Under the pieces are notes generated by a model. That model was given only the letters and a program-made list of their open reading frames with translations, was not told where the DNA came from and did not search any database. 64,000 bases of DNA from Qipengyuania aurantiaca. GTDB taxonomy: Bacteria; Pseudomonadota; Alphaproteobacteria; Sphingomonadales; Sphingomonadaceae. The stretch spans positions 1,426,001 to 1,490,000 of the forward strand of contig NZ_CP081295.1 in the NCBI RefSeq assembly GCF_019711375.1. The letters are read 5' to 3'. Both the position numbers and the translations under genes were made by a program. This document shows, one piece after another, positions 1-9,345 of this stretch. The first letter of the stretch is position 1. Every line of letters begins with the position of its first letter.

Positions 1-1
1 C

Positions 2-313
2 ATCGACAAGGCCCTCAAGGAGGCGTACCGCGTGCTGAAGTTCGGCGGGCGCTTCTACTGCATGGAGTTCAGCCAAACCGACTGGCCCGGCTTCAAGGAA
101 GTCTACGACCTCTATTCGCACCAGCTCATGCCCAAGATCGGCAAGGCCATCGCCAATGACGAGGAAAGCTATCGCTACCTCGCCGAATCGATCCGCCGCT
201 TCCCAAGGCCGCCCGAATTCGAGGCGATGATCCGCAAGGCGGGTTTCGAGAACACGCGGGTCGAGAAGATCCTCGGCGGCGCGGTCAACATCCATTCGGG
301 GTGGAAAGTCTAG
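2..313 (+). CDS. ubiE: Demethylmenaquinone/ubiquinone C-methyltransferase UbiE, C-terminal part
   Basis: The reading frame is open from the left edge, so only the C-terminal ~103 residues are present. They carry the late class I methyltransferase segment typical of UbiE (EAYRVLKFGGRFYCMEFS) and end with GGAVNIHSGWKV, a tail like that of the family. UbiE performs the SAM-dependent C-methylation of the benzoquinol ring in ubiquinone (and menaquinone) synthesis. The gene is followed after 3 bases by ubiB, the usual order in sphingomonads. The SAM-binding glycine loop lies outside the window. Confidence 0.93.
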   Translation: MDKALKEAYRVLKFGGRFYCMEFSQTDWPGFKEVYDLYSHQLMPKIGKAIANDEESYRYLAESIRRFPRPPEFEAMIRKAGFENTRVEKILGGAVNIHSGWKV

Positions 314-316
314 AGC

Positions 317-1873
317 GTGGCACGCCCCGCAACGCATATCTGGCGGCTCCTGAAATGGGGCCGCACGCTGGCGAAGCATGGCGCGCTGCGCGGGATCGAG
401 CGCGATCCCAACACGCCGCCCCCGGTCAAGCGGCTGGCGCGTATCGCCCGCTTCGGCACGGTGCAGCCGAAGGAGCCGGACTATGCCGGTGCCTTCCGCG
501 ACATCGGCCCCGCCGCGATCAAGCTCGGCCAGACGCTGGCGACGCGGCCCGATCTCGTGGGCGAAGACGCGGCGCGCAATCTCCTCAAGCTGCAGGACGA
601 CCTGCCGCCGGTCGGCTTCGAACAGATCAAGCAGAGCATCGAGGCGAGCTTCGAGCAGCCGCTCGAAAGCCTTTATGCCGAATTCGACCCCGTGCCGGTG
701 GGCGCGGCCTCCATCGCGCAGGTCCACCGCGCGGTGACGACCGAGGGCCGGCAGGTCGCGGTCAAGGTCCTGCGCCCCGGTGTGCGCGAGCAGTTCGCGC
801 GCGATATCGACACCTATGAATGGGCCGCCGCCCATGTCGAGGCGATGGGCGGCGAGGCCGCGCGCCTGCGCCCGCGGCTCGTGATCGCGAACTTCAAGCG
901 CTGGACCAACCGTGAACTCGACCTGCGCCGCGAAGCCGCGAGCGCTTCCGAACTGGCCGAGCACATGGTCGGCACCGAGAAATACGAGATCCCCAGCATC
1001 GACTGGGACCGCACCAATGGCCGGGTGATGACCGTCGACTGGATCGACGGGATCAAGATCAGCAACACCGAGGCGCTGATCGCCGCGGGCCACGATATGG
1101 ACGAGCTGGCAAGCCGCCTCGTCCTCGCCTTCCTCAAGCAAGCCATCGCCGCCGGCTTCTTCCACGCCGACATGCATCAGGGGAACCTGTTCGTGAAACC
1201 GGACGGGACCATTGCCGCGATCGATTTCGGCATCATGGGCCGGATCGACCGCCGCGCGCGCATGTGGCTGGCGGAAATCCTCTACGGCCTGACGACGGGC
1301 AATTACCGCCGCGTCGCCGAAATCCATTTCGAGGCGCAATACGTGCCGAGCTATCACAATGTCGACGAGTTCGCGACGGCGCTGCGCGCGGTGGGCGAAC
1401 CGATGCGCGGCAAGCCGGTGAGTGAGCTCAGCGTCGGCCAGATGCTCGACGGGCTTTTCGCCATCACCCGCGATTTCGACATGCAGACCCAGCCGCATCT
1501 GCTGCTCCTGCAAAAGACCATGGTGATGGTCGAAGGCATCGCCACCCAGCTCAATCCCAAGATCAATATGTGGGACGTCTCTGCGCCCTATGTGCGCAGC
1601 TGGATCCGCGACGAACTGGGCCCGGAAGCCGCGATTGCCGACCGCATCCGGACCGATACCGAAACGCTGCTGCGCATTCCCGACCTCGTCCGCCGGATCG
1701 AGGACCGCTTCCCGCCCAAGGGCGGCGCGCCCGAACCGCCGCCGCTACCCGAGGTGGAGCTGATTATCGGCCCGAACGCCCGGAAAAACCGCCCATGGCT
1801 GCGCTATCTAGCCGTCTTCGGAGCGGGCGGTCTCGCCGCTTGGGCCGCGCTTACGCAGGGTCTGCTGGGGTAG
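317..1873 (+). CDS. ubiB: UbiB, ABC1/AarF-family atypical kinase needed for ubiquinone synthesis
   Basis: The 518-residue protein has all UbiB hallmarks: the KxGQ motif (AAIKLGQTLATRPDL, about residues 67-81), an HxDxHxGN catalytic loop (FHADMHQGN, about residue 283), a DFG motif (AIDFGIMG) and a hydrophobic C-terminal helix (about 494-514) that anchors it in the membrane. The family acts as an ATPase/kinase-like helper for the lipophilic steps of ubiquinone synthesis. The start is GTG, 3 bases after the ubiE stop, so the two are co-transcribed. The 3' end overlaps the convergent membrane-protein gene by 23 bases. A second UbiB-family gene is carried by the mobile element at 40.5 kb. Confidence 0.96.
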   Translation: MARPATHIWRLLKWGRTLAKHGALRGIERDPNTPPPVKRLARIARFGTVQPKEPDYAGAFRDIGPAAIKLGQTLATRPDLVGEDAARNLLKLQDDLPPVGFEQIKQSIEASFEQPLESLYAEFDPVPVGAASIAQVHRAVTTEGRQVAVKVLRPGVREQFARDIDTYEWAAAHVEAMGGEAARLRPRLVIANFKRWTNRELDLRREAASASELAEHMVGTEKYEIPSIDWDRTNGRVMTVDWIDGIKISNTEALIAAGHDMDELASRLVLAFLKQAIAAGFFHADMHQGNLFVKPDGTIAAIDFGIMGRIDRRARMWLAEILYGLTTGNYRRVAEIHFEAQYVPSYHNVDEFATALRAVGEPMRGKPVSELSVGQMLDGLFAITRDFDMQTQPHLLLLQKTMVMVEGIATQLNPKINMWDVSAPYVRSWIRDELGPEAAIADRIRTDTETLLRIPDLVRRIEDRFPPKGGAPEPPPLPEVELIIGPNARKNRPWLRYLAVFGAGGLAAWAALTQGLLG

Positions 1874-2249
1874 CCCGTCCTGGGAAGGTCTTGATTGCCG
1901 CGAGGATGACGAGGACATGCAGCGCCTCGACTGTCATCGGCTGCCACCAGCCCTCGTAATCGCCCACCACAATCAGGTTCACCAACCTGCCGGTAAAGGC
2001 GATCGCGAACAGGGCCAGCGCCGGCCAAAGAACATCGCCGCGTCGTTTCCAAGCGGCCCAGCCCATGCAGAAGGCGGCCAGCCAGAAGAAGGCGGTAAAA
2101 TCGCCGCGCATCGCCGAAAGGCCCATGGGCGTGGGCGACTGCAGGCCGAAATCGCTGCCTGCCGTCACCGGGTCGACGAAGAAGCTGATGCCCAGAAGCA
2201 GGTCCAGCAGCGCCCCCAAGGCCAGCAGGACCACCAGAATGAAATGCAT
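1851..2249 (-). CDS. Small four-helix membrane protein (DUF4345-like)
   Basis: The 132-residue protein is almost wholly hydrophobic, with about four predicted membrane helices separated by short loops (starting MHFILVVLLALGALLDLLLG; central GDFTAFFWLAAFCMGWAAW). Length and layout resemble the DUF4345 family of unknown function, but the assignment is by impression only. It is monocistronic and convergent with ubiB, whose 3' end it overlaps by 23 bases. Cytoplasmic membrane location is inferred from the helices. Confidence 0.75.
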   Translation of the reverse strand: MHFILVVLLALGALLDLLLGISFFVDPVTAGSDFGLQSPTPMGLSAMRGDFTAFFWLAAFCMGWAAWKRRGDVLWPALALFAIAFTGRLVNLIVVGDYEGWWQPMTVEALHVLVILAAIKTFPGRATPADPA

Positions 2250-2458
2250 CGCAAAAACCCCCTTGTTACCGTTTTCTCAACCATAGGCTGCCATGGCTAC
2301 CCGTCAATTGCGCGCGAATGGGTTCGACCGAACCGAATCATCCGCGCTGGAAATGACGGACGGGGGGCGCTAGCAAGCGCATCGATGACGCAATGGGAAT
2401 TCACCAGCCGGTCCGCGCAGCAGGCGCTGCGCACAGTGGAAACGACGGAGACGCCTTC

Positions 2459-4183
2459 GTGAGCGGGCCGAAGATCCTGCTCGTGATCGGGGGCGGTATC
2501 GCCGCCTACAAGAGCTGCGAGCTCGTGCGCCTGATCAAGAAGGCGGGCGGCGACGTGACCTGCGTGCTGACCGAAGGCGGGCAGCAGTTCGTCACGCCGA
2601 TGGCGCTGGCCGCGCTTTCGGAGAACAAGGTCTACACCTCGCTTTTCGATCTCAAGGACGAGGTCGAGATGGGCCATATCCAGCTCTCGCGGCAGGCCGA
2701 CCTCGTGGTCGTGTGCCCCGCGACGGCGGATATCCTCGCCAAGATGGCCGCCGGGATTGCCGACGATCTCGCCACCACGCTGATCCTCGCGACCGACAAG
2801 CCGGTCGTCACCGTGCCCGCCATGAACGTGCGCATGTGGGAGCATTCGGCCACCCAGCGCAACGCCGACTGGCTGCGCCAGGCCGGTGTCACCGTGATGG
2901 ACCCCGACGAAGGCGCGATGGCGTGCGGCGAATTCGGCCCCGGCCGCCTGCCCGAACCTGCCGCCATCCTGCAGAAGATTGCCGAGACTCTCGATCTCGA
3001 TATTGACCTTCCCGAACTGGCTGCGCCCGCGCCGCAGCTCGCCCCGCCGGTCGCCAAGAAGGCCGCCGACGAGGATGTGCAGGTGCTCGAGGAAGAGGAT
3101 CTCGAAGACGAGGACGGCGAGGAAGAGGATCTTTCCTCCGGTTCCGGCCTCGGCAGCCTGCTGAACGCGATCATCCCGCGCTCCACGGCCAAGCGGAGCC
3201 AGGAAGAAATCGAAGAGGATTTCGACGAATCCGACTTCGACGACGCCGAAATCGACTTTGACGAGGACGCTGGCGACGACGGCACGTTCGAAGTCGACAT
3301 GAACAGCCCGCTGCTCGCCAAGAAGGGCGGCGCGGCGGCCGCTCCGCCGACCGATGCCGAAGCGATCAACGACCAGGTCGGCAAGAAAGACACGCGCGCC
3401 AAGGCGCAGCCGCTGCCCGAAGAGGTGGAAGCTCTCGAGCCGGAACAGGCGTTCGCCGCCGACCCGCTGCACGGGCAGGCGATCTTCGACGAAAATCCCG
3501 AACACCGCCCGCTTTACGGCAAGCACGTGCTCGTCACCGCAGGGCCGACGCGCGAGCCGATCGACCCGGTGCGCTACATTGCCAACCGTTCGAGCGGGAA
3601 GCAGGGCTTCGCGATTGCCGCCATGGCCGCCGCCGCCGGTGCCCGCGTCACGCTGATCTCCGGTCCGGTCCATTTGCCGACGCCGGTCGGTGTCGATCGT
3701 ATCGATGTCGAAACCGCCGAGGACATGGCCGAGGAAGTGCGCAACGCGCTGCCCGCCGATGCCGCCTTCATGGTCGCCGCCGTGGCCGACTGGAAGAGCC
3801 GCCATGTCGCCGCCGAGAAGATGAAGAAGCGTGGCTCCGCCCCGCCGGCCCTCATCCTCGCCGAGAACCCCGATATCCTTGCCGCCGTGGCGGCCGGGCG
3901 CAAGCGTCCGCACCTCCTCATCGGCTTTGCCGCCGAGACCGAGAACGTGGTCGAGAACGCCAAGTCCAAGCGCAAGCGCAAGGGCGCCGACTGGATCATC
4001 GCGAACAACGTCGCCGGTGCCGAAGGCGAGAGCGTGATGGGCGGGGACCTCAACCAGGTCCATATCGTCACCTCGGGCGGAGTCGAAAGCCTCGCCGAAA
4101 TGCCCAAGGAAGAGGTCGCCCGCGAGCTCGTCCGCCGCGCCGCCGAAGCGCTCGCCGAACCGGAGGAAGACCCGCGTGGCTAG
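2459..4183 (+). CDS. coaBC: Bifunctional CoaBC: phosphopantothenoylcysteine decarboxylase / phosphopantothenate-cysteine ligase
   Basis: It catalyses two consecutive steps of coenzyme A synthesis. The N-terminal flavin-dependent CoaC part is clear ([30 protein letters not shown] with the substrate-binding Asn; [13 protein letters not shown]), as is the C-terminal CoaB part ([27 protein letters not shown]). GTG at 2459 is chosen because it places family-like sequence at residue 2; an upstream in-frame ATG at 2393 would add 22 atypical residues. The linker between the domains (about residues 215-345) is unusually long and very acidic (runs such as [15 protein letters not shown] and DEDAGDDG). 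The 3' end overlaps dut by 8 bases, indicating co-translation. Confidence 0.95.
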   Translation: MSGPKILLVIGGGIAAYKSCELVRLIKKAGGDVTCVLTEGGQQFVTPMALAALSENKVYTSLFDLKDEVEMGHIQLSRQADLVVVCPATADILAKMAAGIADDLATTLILATDKPVVTVPAMNVRMWEHSATQRNADWLRQAGVTVMDPDEGAMACGEFGPGRLPEPAAILQKIAETLDLDIDLPELAAPAPQLAPPVAKKAADEDVQVLEEEDLEDEDGEEEDLSSGSGLGSLLNAIIPRSTAKRSQEEIEEDFDESDFDDAEIDFDEDAGDDGTFEVDMNSPLLAKKGGAAAAPPTDAEAINDQVGKKDTRAKAQPLPEEVEALEPEQAFAADPLHGQAIFDENPEHRPLYGKHVLVTAGPTREPIDPVRYIANRSSGKQGFAIAAMAAAAGARVTLISGPVHLPTPVGVDRIDVETAEDMAEEVRNALPADAAFMVAAVADWKSRHVAAEKMKKRGSAPPALILAENPDILAAVAAGRKRPHLLIGFAAETENVVENAKSKRKRKGADWIIANNVAGAEGESVMGGDLNQVHIVTSGGVESLAEMPKEEVARELVRRAAEALAEPEEDPRG

Positions 4184-4646
4184 TGCAGCGTCGCCTGTCG
4201 GGGTTCAGATCAAGCGCCTGCCGCATGGCCACGGGCTCGACCTGCCTGCCTATGCGACGCAAGGTGCGGCCGGAATGGATGTCCTTTCCGCCGAAAGCGT
4301 GACCTTGAAGCCGGGCCAGCGCCATGCTGTTGCCACCGGCCTCGCCATGGCCATCCCGCATGGCTACGAAATCCAGGTCCGCCCGCGCTCGGGCCTTGCA
4401 TTGAAGCACGGCATCACCGTGCCCAACACGCCGGGCACGATCGACAGCGACTATCGCGGCGAATTGAAAATCATCCTGATCAACCACAGCGCCGACGATT
4501 TCGCCATCGCCCGCGGCGACCGCATAGCGCAGTTGGTGCTGGCGCCGGTTACGCAGGCGGCCTTCGAAGAAGTCGACGAACTCGACGAAACGACCCGCGG
4601 CGAGGGCGGCTTCGGTTCCACCGGCGGCCACGCGGAATTGGCCTGA
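4176..4646 (+). CDS. dut: dUTP diphosphatase (dUTPase)
   Basis: The 156-residue trimeric-type dUTPase hydrolyses dUTP to dUMP and pyrophosphate. The conserved motifs are in order: QGAAGMDV (motif 1), [11 protein letters not shown] (2), [13 protein letters not shown] (3, with the catalytic Asp), RIAQLVLAP (4) and a C-terminal glycine-rich motif 5 ([10 protein letters not shown]). The start is GTG, inside the end of coaBC; the coaBC-dut pairing is common in alphaproteobacteria. Confidence 0.96.
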   Translation: MASAASPVGVQIKRLPHGHGLDLPAYATQGAAGMDVLSAESVTLKPGQRHAVATGLAMAIPHGYEIQVRPRSGLALKHGITVPNTPGTIDSDYRGELKIILINHSADDFAIARGDRIAQLVLAPVTQAAFEEVDELDETTRGEGGFGSTGGHAELA

Positions 4647-4655
4647 GCGGCGTCT

Positions 4656-4943
4656 CTAATCGAACAGCCCCACGGCGAGTTCGGCCCAGACCAGCAGGAA
4701 CATTCCGACCATCGCCGCGATGGCGAGGGCGCGTAGCTTGAATGTGAGCGCGGCGCGCAAGGCCAGCTCGATCCCGAGGCCGACCATTCCGAGCAGCGCG
4801 GCCATCAGCGCGAAATCGCCCGGTCCCCAAGCCACCTCGGCGCTCAGGTTCATCGCGATGGCGGGCAGCAGCAGGACGAGCGCCGCAAGGGCCCAATAGA
4901 TGGCCCGCACACGGTTGGCAGCGGGGGCGGCTTGGACTGTCAT
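4656..4943 (-). CDS. Small integral membrane protein, unknown function
   Basis: The 95-residue protein has about three hydrophobic helices (ALAALVLLLPAIAM, LMAALLGMVGLGIELAL, ALAIAAMVGMFLLVWAEL) and no recognised domain. It converges with dut, 9 bases apart. A ribosome site (AAGGAGATAGC) precedes the ATG on the minus strand, supporting it as a real gene. Function cannot be inferred. Confidence 0.7.
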   Translation of the reverse strand: MTVQAAPAANRVRAIYWALAALVLLLPAIAMNLSAEVAWGPGDFALMAALLGMVGLGIELALRAALTFKLRALAIAAMVGMFLLVWAELAVGLFD

Positions 4944-4994
4944 GGCGCTATCTCCTTAAAATCAAACCTTAGATACCACGCGCGCCGGACATGA

Positions 4995-5024
4995 AAAAGG
5001 GCGGCCCGATCCATGGCCGCCCTT
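4995..5024 (-). terminator. Rho-independent terminator of the DUF4136 lipoprotein gene
   Basis: A 10-bp perfect stem (AAGGGCGGCC / GGCCGCCCTT) encloses an 8-base loop. On the minus strand the stem runs into five T residues. It lies about 45 bases past the stop of the minus-strand gene at 5068-5811. Confidence 0.8.
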
Positions 5025-5067
5025 CTCGGTAACTCCCGTCCGGGGGAGCGATCTTAGTGGTCCGCGA

Positions 5068-5811
5068 TCAGTCGATCCGGCGCACCGTGTTCTCGTCTTC
5101 CGGCTTGACCGAGATGCGCACCGTCTCGCCCGAATTGCCCGGGAAATCGGTGAACATGGCTTCGACCAGGTTCGGCACGAGATACTGCAGGCGGTTGGAG
5201 CGCGAGAGCGCCTGCGCCTTGCCCTCGAACAGCCGCTCGCCGGTGGCCGCGCGGTCGATCTTCATCTCGATGCCGCTGGTGAATACGGTGTAGCTGCGCA
5301 CTTCGGGGCCGCCGAACCACGGGTCGTAGAAGCCGTAGCCCCATGCGCTCGAACGGTAGCGGGTGCGCACCAGTCGCCCATCGCGCGTGCGGTAGAAGGC
5401 CGGGCGATAGAAGGGCGAACGGTGGTAGCCGAAATTGCCGTAATAGCCGCGCCAGGGCGAATAGAACGGGTCGTGGAAGCCGGTGGTGCGAACACGCTCG
5501 CGGCCGTTGTCGACACCGTAGTCGAAGCGGACCAGCAGCGTCGCATCGTCGGCCGACGGGGCCTGGACATAGCCGAGGCGGGCCATCTGCTGCTCGACAT
5601 GGTCGGCGTATTGCGAGAATTCGAGACCGCCGGCGAGGCTCGGGTCTTCGGCGACGACGTAGAAGCTCTCGCCCTCGGGCGCAGGCAGCTGCGTCTGGTA
5701 GCGCGATACATCCGCGTTGAACGGCGTGGCGCAGGCAGCGAGGCCTGCCAGGATCATCGGAACGGAGGCCAGCTTGAGAGTGCGCCCCCAACCCTTGGTA
5801 CGGGTAGTCAT
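5068..5811 (-). CDS. DUF4136-type outer-membrane lipoprotein
   Basis: The 247-residue protein begins with a basic region and a lipoprotein signal peptide ending in LAGLAAC, with Cys27 as the lipidation site. The body resembles DUF4136 proteins: Asp- and Tyr/Trp-rich segments (DDATLLVRFDYGVDNG), an aromatic middle with many FY, GY and PW pairs, and a C-terminal half with LVEAMFTDFPGN. The start at 5811 is chosen over upstream starts because it has an AAAGGA ribosome site and puts the signal peptide at the N-terminus. A terminator follows. Function is unknown; a periplasmic-facing envelope role is inferred. Confidence 0.85.
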   Translation of the reverse strand: MTTRTKGWGRTLKLASVPMILAGLAACATPFNADVSRYQTQLPAPEGESFYVVAEDPSLAGGLEFSQYADHVEQQMARLGYVQAPSADDATLLVRFDYGVDNGRERVRTTGFHDPFYSPWRGYYGNFGYHRSPFYRPAFYRTRDGRLVRTRYRSSAWGYGFYDPWFGGPEVRSYTVFTSGIEMKIDRAATGERLFEGKAQALSRSNRLQYLVPNLVEAMFTDFPGNSGETVRISVKPEDENTVRRID

Positions 5812-6076
5812 AGCTCGGGTCCTTTCACATCGTGCAACCGGCGCCGCATGGCTTGCGGAAACACTGTTACACGATAATTCGAGTTTTGTCGCCGCGTGCC
5901 ATTTCCCCAGGGCATTCTGCCAGCGAATGATCATGGGTTTACAGCTTTGGCCATGAACCCGCTTTGAATGCACGGATTCACATATGATGCACCGCCGCCA
6001 AGGCTTGTGCGGGCAGGGGCGAAGCGGCTAAGGGCAGCGGCAATCCATTCCAACTGACAAGCGGCAAGCGAGACCC

Positions 6077-6820
6077 ATGGCAGGCCATTCCAAGTTCAAG
6101 AACATCATGCACCGCAAGGGTGCGCAGGATAAGAAGCGCTCCAACCTCTTTTCCAAACTGAGCCGCGAGATTACCGTGGCGGCGAAGATGGGCATGCCCG
6201 ATCCGGACATGAACCCGCGCCTGCGCCTGGCCGTCAACGCGGCGAAGAGCCAGTCGATGCCCAAGGACAACATCCAGCGCGCGATCGACAAGGCCTCGGC
6301 CACCGACGGCGAAAATTACGAGGAAGTGCGCTACGAAGGCTATGGCCCCGGCGGCAGCGCGATCATCGTCGAAGCGCTGACCGACAACCGCAACCGCACC
6401 GCGACCTCGATCCGTACGGCCTTCAGCAAGAACGGCGGCAACCTCGGAACCGAAGGCAGCGTGCAGCACGGCTTCGAGCGTCTCGGCCTGATCGAATATC
6501 CGGCCAGCGCAGGCGATGAGGACAAGGTCCTCGAAGCCGCGATGGAAGCGGGCGCGGAAGATATCGAGAGCAGCGAGGACGGCCACACGATCTGGACCGC
6601 GGCCGACGATCTTCACCAGGTCGCGGGCGATCTCGAAAAATCGCTGGGCGAGGCGGAGAACGTCAAGCTCGCGTGGAAGCCCAACCTCACCGTGGAAATG
6701 GACGAGAAGGGCGCCGGCACGCTGATCAAGCTGATCGACGCGCTGGAAGACGATGACGACGTCCAGACCGTCTGGGGCAATTACGAAATTTCCGACGATG
6801 TGATGGAGAAGCTGGGCTGA
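6077..6820 (+). CDS. yebC: YebC/PmpR-family protein (TACO1-like)
   Basis: The 247-residue protein has the unmistakable family start ([20 protein letters not shown]) and the central [19 protein letters not shown] stretch, followed by the acidic C-terminal domain. Family members were described as DNA-binding regulators and, more recently, as translation factors that relieve ribosome stalling at proline-rich stretches. It lies immediately upstream of ruvC, an association common in bacteria, with one membrane-protein gene in between. Confidence 0.96.
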   Translation: MAGHSKFKNIMHRKGAQDKKRSNLFSKLSREITVAAKMGMPDPDMNPRLRLAVNAAKSQSMPKDNIQRAIDKASATDGENYEEVRYEGYGPGGSAIIVEALTDNRNRTATSIRTAFSKNGGNLGTEGSVQHGFERLGLIEYPASAGDEDKVLEAAMEAGAEDIESSEDGHTIWTAADDLHQVAGDLEKSLGEAENVKLAWKPNLTVEMDEKGAGTLIKLIDALEDDDDVQTVWGNYEISDDVMEKLG

Positions 6821-6858
6821 TCTGGTCCTTCGCCGCGAAGGCACTGCCGGCCGGTGTC

Positions 6859-7170
6859 ATGATCGCGGCGATTGCCGAGGTCGGGCGGCGGATGCCGGCG
6901 GCGGCTGCGTTGATCGCATCGCTGCCGCTGGTCTCGATCCTCGGCATGATTTTCCTGTGGCACGCCCGGCCCGATATCGAGAACATGGCGCACCATTCGC
7001 AGGCGACCTTCTGGTTCGTCCTGCCGAGCCTGCCCATGTTCCTGCTGATCCCGGTGCTCCTGCGCATAGGCGTGAGCTTCTGGCTTTCCCTGGCGGCGGG
7101 CTGCGTCCTCACCGTGCTCCTCTATCTCGGCATGGTGCATTTCGGGCCGCGGTTCGGCCTGCGCCTGTGA
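6859..7170 (+). CDS. DUF3147-like small membrane protein
   Basis: The 103-residue protein has about four hydrophobic helices and the family-like segment AALIASLPLVSILGMIFLW followed by ARPDIENMAHHS. The ATG at 6859 gives a slightly short N-terminus. In-frame residues [13 protein letters not shown] just upstream look like the missing first helix, so translation may begin at a CTG (6817) overlapping the yebC stop. It lies between yebC and ruvC, 10 bases before the latter. Function unknown. Confidence 0.8.
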   Translation: MIAAIAEVGRRMPAAAALIASLPLVSILGMIFLWHARPDIENMAHHSQATFWFVLPSLPMFLLIPVLLRIGVSFWLSLAAGCVLTVLLYLGMVHFGPRFGLRL

Positions 7171-7180
7171 CAGCGCTCGC

Positions 7181-7663
7181 GTGATCATCCTCGGCCTCGA
7201 CCCGTCACTCAGCTGCACCGGCTGGGGCGTGATCCGTGCGGAAGGCTCGCGCATTGCGCATATCGCCAACGGGCAGGTGCCGACCGATCCCAAGGCGCCG
7301 ATGGCGCGCCGCCTGTCGCATTTGCAGACCGCTTTGGAAGCGGTGATCGCCGAATACCGGCCAAATCGTGCGGCGGCGGAAGAAGTCTTCGTCAACAAGA
7401 ACCCGCAATCGACCCTCAAGCTGGCGCAGGCGCGCGGCGCGGTACTGGCGGCGTGCGGGGGCGCGGGGCTCGAAGTATCCGAACACGCCGCGCGACTGGT
7501 GAAGAAGGCGGTCGTGGGCACGGGCGGCGCGGACAAGAGCCAGGTGCAGGCCATGCTCAATGTGCTGCTGCCGGGCGTGAAAATTGCAGGCGCGGATGCC
7601 GCCGACGCGCTCGCCGTGGCGATTGCCTCGGCGCACCTGTCCTACACGCCGGCCTCGCGCTAG
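7181..7663 (+). CDS. ruvC: RuvC Holliday-junction endonuclease
   Basis: The 160-residue protein shows the RuvC active site: Asp7 in LGLDPSLSCTGWG, the Glu in AAEEVFVNKNPQS (about residue 67) and the paired acidic residues in GADAADALAVA near residue 140. RuvC resolves Holliday junctions with RuvAB. The start is GTG at 7181. No ruvA or ruvB is adjacent. Confidence 0.96.
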   Translation: MIILGLDPSLSCTGWGVIRAEGSRIAHIANGQVPTDPKAPMARRLSHLQTALEAVIAEYRPNRAAAEEVFVNKNPQSTLKLAQARGAVLAACGGAGLEVSEHAARLVKKAVVGTGGADKSQVQAMLNVLLPGVKIAGADAADALAVAIASAHLSYTPASR

Positions 7664-7782
7664 GTCCGGGGCATGAACACGCTCGAACCCGCCTTTACCC
7701 CCGTATCCGCGCGATTTTTCGCAACCGGTGCTCTTTTGCGCAGGACCGTGCTCCATGCGCTCCATCCTGTAGGAGAGGGTCT

Positions 7783-8130
7783 GTGACCATCCAGTTCTAT
7801 GGCATTCCCAATTGCGACACCGTCAAGAAGGCGCGTCGCTGGCTTGACGCACAGGGGATCGACTACGCTTTCCACGACTACAAGAAGGAAGGCGCCGATG
7901 CCGGGCGGCTGGCGCAATGGTGCGATGCCGTGGGGTGGGGGGCGCTGCTCAACAAGCGCGGGACCACGTTCCGCAAGCTGCCCGATGCCGACAAGGAGGG
8001 CATCGATCGCGAAAAAGCGATCGCGCTGATGGTGGAGCACCCCAGCATGATCAAGCGCCCGGTGGTCGAACACGCGGGCGGCCTGCTGGTGGGGTTCGGA
8101 GAAGCGGAGTGGAGCGCGGCGCTTCAGTAA
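7783..8130 (+). CDS. ArsC/Spx-family thioredoxin-fold protein (YffB-like)
   Basis: The 115-residue protein opens with a redox-type site (FYGIPNCDTVKKARRWL) containing one Cys in place of the glutaredoxin CxxC, and continues with the ArsC-like segments LLNKRGTTFRKL and MIKRPVVEH. Members include arsenate reductase and Spx, but this short form resembles the YffB subgroup of uncertain function. The start is GTG at 7783, supported by an AGGAGAGG ribosome site 4 bases upstream. Confidence 0.88.
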   Translation: MTIQFYGIPNCDTVKKARRWLDAQGIDYAFHDYKKEGADAGRLAQWCDAVGWGALLNKRGTTFRKLPDADKEGIDREKAIALMVEHPSMIKRPVVEHAGGLLVGFGEAEWSAALQ

Positions 8131-8291
8131 CCGCTCTGGTCGCCCCAGCCCTTGTGGTCCCTGACCGTGATGTGGCGGGCGTTCTCGTTCGAAGCGCTGT
8201 TGATCTGTCGCTTGAGTGAGCTGAAGTCATGGCCTGCGCCGTAGATTACGCCTACGACGACGAGCGAGCCGAGGAGGAGTTTCTTGATCAT
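8124..8291 (-). CDS. Short secreted or membrane-tethered peptide, unknown function
   Basis: This 55-residue frame starts MIKKLLLGSLVVVGVIYG, a plausible signal or anchor helix, followed by a polar tail ending HKGWGDQSGY. It ends opposite the 3' end of the ArsC-like gene (7-base overlap), and its start overlaps the start of the divergent glycerophosphodiesterase by 8 bases. Length and overlaps make it uncertain, but the signal-like N-terminus is unlikely by chance. Confidence 0.45.
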   Translation of the reverse strand: MIKKLLLGSLVVVGVIYGAGHDFSSLKRQINSASNENARHITVRDHKGWGDQSGY

Positions 8292-9345
8292 AACCCGCCC
8301 GATTCTAGCCATGCTGGTTACGATTCGCCTGCTGTTCGTGGTTGGCGTGCTGTTTACCGGCGTCGCGGCGCAGGCCGAGGGCATGCTCGTCATCGCCCAT
8401 CGCGGCGCGAGCGGAGAGCGGCCCGAGCATACACTGGCCGCCTATGAGCGCGCGATCGATCAGGGCGCGGACTATATCGAGCCCGACCTCGTGGTCACGA
8501 AAGACCTCGTGTTGGTGGCGCGGCACGAGAACGAGCTTTCCGATACGACCGATGTCGCGGGGCGCGAAGAGTTCGCCGACCGCCGGCGGTCCAAGGCCAT
8601 CGACGGGCGGCTGACGAACGGCTGGTTCGCGGAGGACTTCACCCTCGCCGAACTGCGGACCCTGCGCGCGACGGAGCGCCTGCCCGGCTTGCGCCCGGCC
8701 AACGCGCGCTTCGACGGGCTCTACGCCATCCCGACCTTTGCCGAGATCGTGCGACTGGTGCGCGCCAAGCAGGCGGAGACGGGCCGGACCATCGGCCTTT
8801 ACCCCGAACTCAAGCATCCGACGTTCCTGCTGCAGGATGCGGGCATCGACAGCGTCGACCTGCTCGTCACCGCGCTGCGCGAGGCGGATCTCGATGACGC
8901 GGAAGACACGATCTTCGTGCAGAGCTTCGAGGTCGCTCCGCTCAAGCGGCTCGACCGGCTGGTCGATGTACGGCTGGTCCTGCTCGCCAAGCCCGGAGAC
9001 GGTCCGGCGGACGAGCCGGGGCTGCGCTATGAGGACATGCTGACGCCGAGCGGCCTTGCCGAAGTGGCAGGCTATGCGGATGCGATTGGGGCGGACTTGC
9101 GCTTGCTGCTGGCGGCAGACGGCAGCTCGACCGGTGTGATCGAGGCGGCGAAGGCGGCTGGGTTGCAGGTCCATGGCTGGACCTTGCGTAAGGAGAACGC
9201 CTACCTGCCGCCCGCCTTTCGCAAGGGAGATGGGGAAGCGGCGCCCGGCAATCTGGCGGCGCTCGTGCTGGTGGCACAGGCTGCGGGGCTGGACGGTGTC
9301 TTCACCGACGATCCGGCAATTGCGGTCAGCGCGCTCGCGCAGTGA
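8284..9345 (+). CDS. Glycerophosphodiester phosphodiesterase (GlpQ type)
   Basis: The protein hydrolyses glycerophosphodiesters to glycerol-3-phosphate and an alcohol. The GDPD signature is clear: IAHRGASGERPEHTLAAYE with both catalytic-site residues, then EPDLVVTKD and HENEL; WFAEDFTLAEL and YPELKHPTF fit the periplasmic GlpQ subgroup. A signal peptide (residues about 10-31, ending AAQAEG) indicates export. TTG at 8284 has a strong purine-rich ribosome site (GAGGAGGAG, 8271-8280). ATG at 8311 is an alternative that starts directly at the signal peptide but lacks such a site. The 3' end overlaps ubiG by 20 bases. Confidence 0.92.
   Translation: MIITRPILAMLVTIRLLFVVGVLFTGVAAQAEGMLVIAHRGASGERPEHTLAAYERAIDQGADYIEPDLVVTKDLVLVARHENELSDTTDVAGREEFADRRRSKAIDGRLTNGWFAEDFTLAELRTLRATERLPGLRPANARFDGLYAIPTFAEIVRLVRAKQAETGRTIGLYPELKHPTFLLQDAGIDSVDLLVTALREADLDDAEDTIFVQSFEVAPLKRLDRLVDVRLVLLAKPGDGPADEPGLRYEDMLTPSGLAEVAGYADAIGADLRLLLAADGSSTGVIEAAKAAGLQVHGWTLRKENAYLPPAFRKGDGEAAPGNLAALVLVAQAAGLDGVFTDDPAIAVSALAQ

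Noticed and set aside
2297..4063. Long minus-strand open frame (588 codons) opposite coaBC
   Set aside because: It is a shadow of the high-GC coaBC gene: low complexity in His, Arg and Gly, no family features, and coaBC is unmistakable on the other strand.
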